Positions 63,106 through 64,000 of a stretch of DNA of 64,000 bases are shown in pieces. A model generated the notes under the pieces. That model made no database searches. It saw nothing but the letters and a program-made list of their open reading frames with translations, and was not told the DNA's origin. Position 1 is the stretch's first letter, and each line of letters begins with the position of its first letter. Position numbers and translations under genes: made by a program. This DNA is from Fasciola hepatica (taxonomy: Eukaryota > Platyhelminthes > Trematoda > Plagiorchiida > Fasciolidae). Where the stretch lies: positions 1,488,001 to 1,552,000 of the forward strand of contig CANUEZ040000205.1 in assembly GCA_948099385.1 (NCBI GenBank), read 5' to 3'.

Positions 63106-64000
63106 CTAAGTAAAACCAAGGCATTCCCTTATGAACAATCCACACAAATTGCTGATACAATGCAATTGAGCAGTAGCAGAGTAGATTTGTATAATATGAT
63201 TCTCCATGCAGCTTGAACACTGAACTGACCATTGAAAATTAAGGAAGCACTGTACAGCTGTTTGATCCCCTAAGGGAATCATGGGCATTGCACATGGACC
63301 GAGTCCACACGGGGACACGTACAAGGGTACGGGTGAACGATTGTCAATAGAACACCCAAACCACAAGGCTCTCCGATATGGCTCTGAACGCTTTGTTCAA
63401 CATATACACTACATGATATAGCACACTTCTCAAACTGGCTTCGGCTTTCCAAATTGGCTTTTTACGGTGAGAAACAAATTCTCGCACACCGATCCAATCC
63501 TCTGTTCCATTACTTCTCCATTAATGGGCCTAAGTAAAACCAAGGCATTCCTTTATGAACAATCTACTCAAATTGCTGATACAATGCAATTGAGCAGTAG
63601 CAGATTAGTTTCGTATAATATGATTCTCCATGCAGCTTGAACACTGAAGTGACCATTGAAAATTATGGAAGCACTGTACAGCTGTTTGATCCCCTAAGGG
63701 AATCATGAGCATTGCAAATGGACCGAGTCCACACGGGGACACGTACAAGGGTTGGGGTGAACGATTGTCAATAGAACACCCGAACCACAAGGCTATCCGA
63801 TATGGCTCTGAACGCTTTGTTCAACATATACACTACATGATATAGCACACTCCCCAAACTGGCTTCGGCTTCCAAATTGGCTTTTTACGGTGAGAAACGA
63901 ATTCTCGCACACCGATCCAATCCTATGTTCCATCACTTCTCCATTTATGGGCCTAAGTAAAACCAAGGCATTCCCTTATGAACAATCCACACAAATTGCT

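Larger units (their letters stand above)
29340..64000. repeat. 423-bp satellite array, about 82 head-to-tail units, continues beyond the window
   Basis: Each unit contains, in plus-strand order: GATTCTCCATGCAGCTTGAA; the near-palindrome TGATCCCCTAAGGGAATCA; a long invariant core through ACACGGGGACACGTACAAGG and GGTTGGGGTGAACGATTGTC; CTCTGAACGCTTTGTTCAAC; ATGATATAGCACACTCC; CTGGCTTCGGCTTTCAAATT; CGCACACCGATCCAATCC; a variable cassette; and AATTGCTGATACAATGCAAT. The period is 423: the same anchor word ends at 39660, 48120 and 56580 (20 units apart each time) and at 60810 (10 units further). From 30780 to 63772 there are 78 periods. All units have one orientation; no foreign insertion interrupts them. 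Small indels make a few units 420-432 bp. Long frames recur on both strands because 423 is a multiple of three, but coding is unlikely (see findings). Confidence 0.98.

Noticed and set aside
29340..64000. Tandem family of about 80 small Cys-containing proteins on the minus strand of the array
   Set aside because: The apparent starts are TTG or GTG, not ATG; an in-frame TGA lies upstream, the first ATG is internal, variation is frequently amino-acid-changing, and the neighbouring frame is stopped by TAA in most units.
29340..64000. CRISPR-like repeat array
   Set aside because: The 423-bp units are contiguous and wholly similar, with no short repeat/unique spacer alternation, and the context is eukaryotic.
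29340..64000. Hammerhead ribozyme in the satellite unit (CTGAACTGACCATTGAAAAT)
   Set aside because: CTGA and GAAA are present, but the CTGANGA box is not (CTGACCA or CTGAACT), there is no room for helix II, and there is no cleavage triplet in position.

Overview
The window is eukaryotic, AT-rich, repeat-dominated DNA, most likely from a trematode flatworm and probably a schistosomatid. This rests on three things seen here. (i) There are two SINE-like copies with a tRNA-type B box followed by a hammerhead-ribozyme core, as in the Smalpha-type hammerhead SINEs described from Schistosoma. (ii) There is a CR1-like LINE whose ORF1 begins with a PHD-type zinc finger. (iii) There is a decayed Ty3/gypsy integrase. 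I see no convincing intact host gene, no rRNA or tRNA gene, and no bacterial-type operon.

Layout. Positions 1-29,280 are mostly non-coding sequence with scattered mobile-element remains: an isolated inverted pair of satellite-like units (1273-1996), a hammerhead SINE (about 5695-5870), a GC-rich repeat-like segment (about 6600-7180), a transposase C-terminal fragment (10714-10917, minus), a Ty3/gypsy integrase remnant (about 12350-13760, plus), a CR1-like LINE on the minus strand (about 18860-23504) split by an ~818-bp insertion with a 10-bp flanking repeat, several microsatellites, and a second, decayed hammerhead SINE (about 28295-28400).

Positions about 29,340-64,000 (54% of the window) are one uninterrupted head-to-tail array of a 423-bp satellite, about 82 units, entered through a (TA)n tract and still running at the window's right edge. 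The units at the left edge are the most divergent. Further right the array contains near-identical multimer duplications (2-mers, 3-mer, 4-mer), the expected trace of unequal exchange or gene conversion. Each unit has a nearly invariant core and a short cassette that exists in several discrete versions. The period is exactly 141 codons, so long open frames recur on both strands. Most of these lack a real ATG start, carry recurrent stops, and vary by amino-acid-changing substitutions, so I treat the array as a satellite rather than a gene family.

The most unusual material is therefore the satellite itself (its invariant core, its cassette alleles, its higher-order structure, and its older inverted relative 28 kb away), followed by the hammerhead SINEs and the nested insertion in the LINE. 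Nothing here works together as a pathway; the window reads as heterochromatin-like or otherwise gene-poor DNA.
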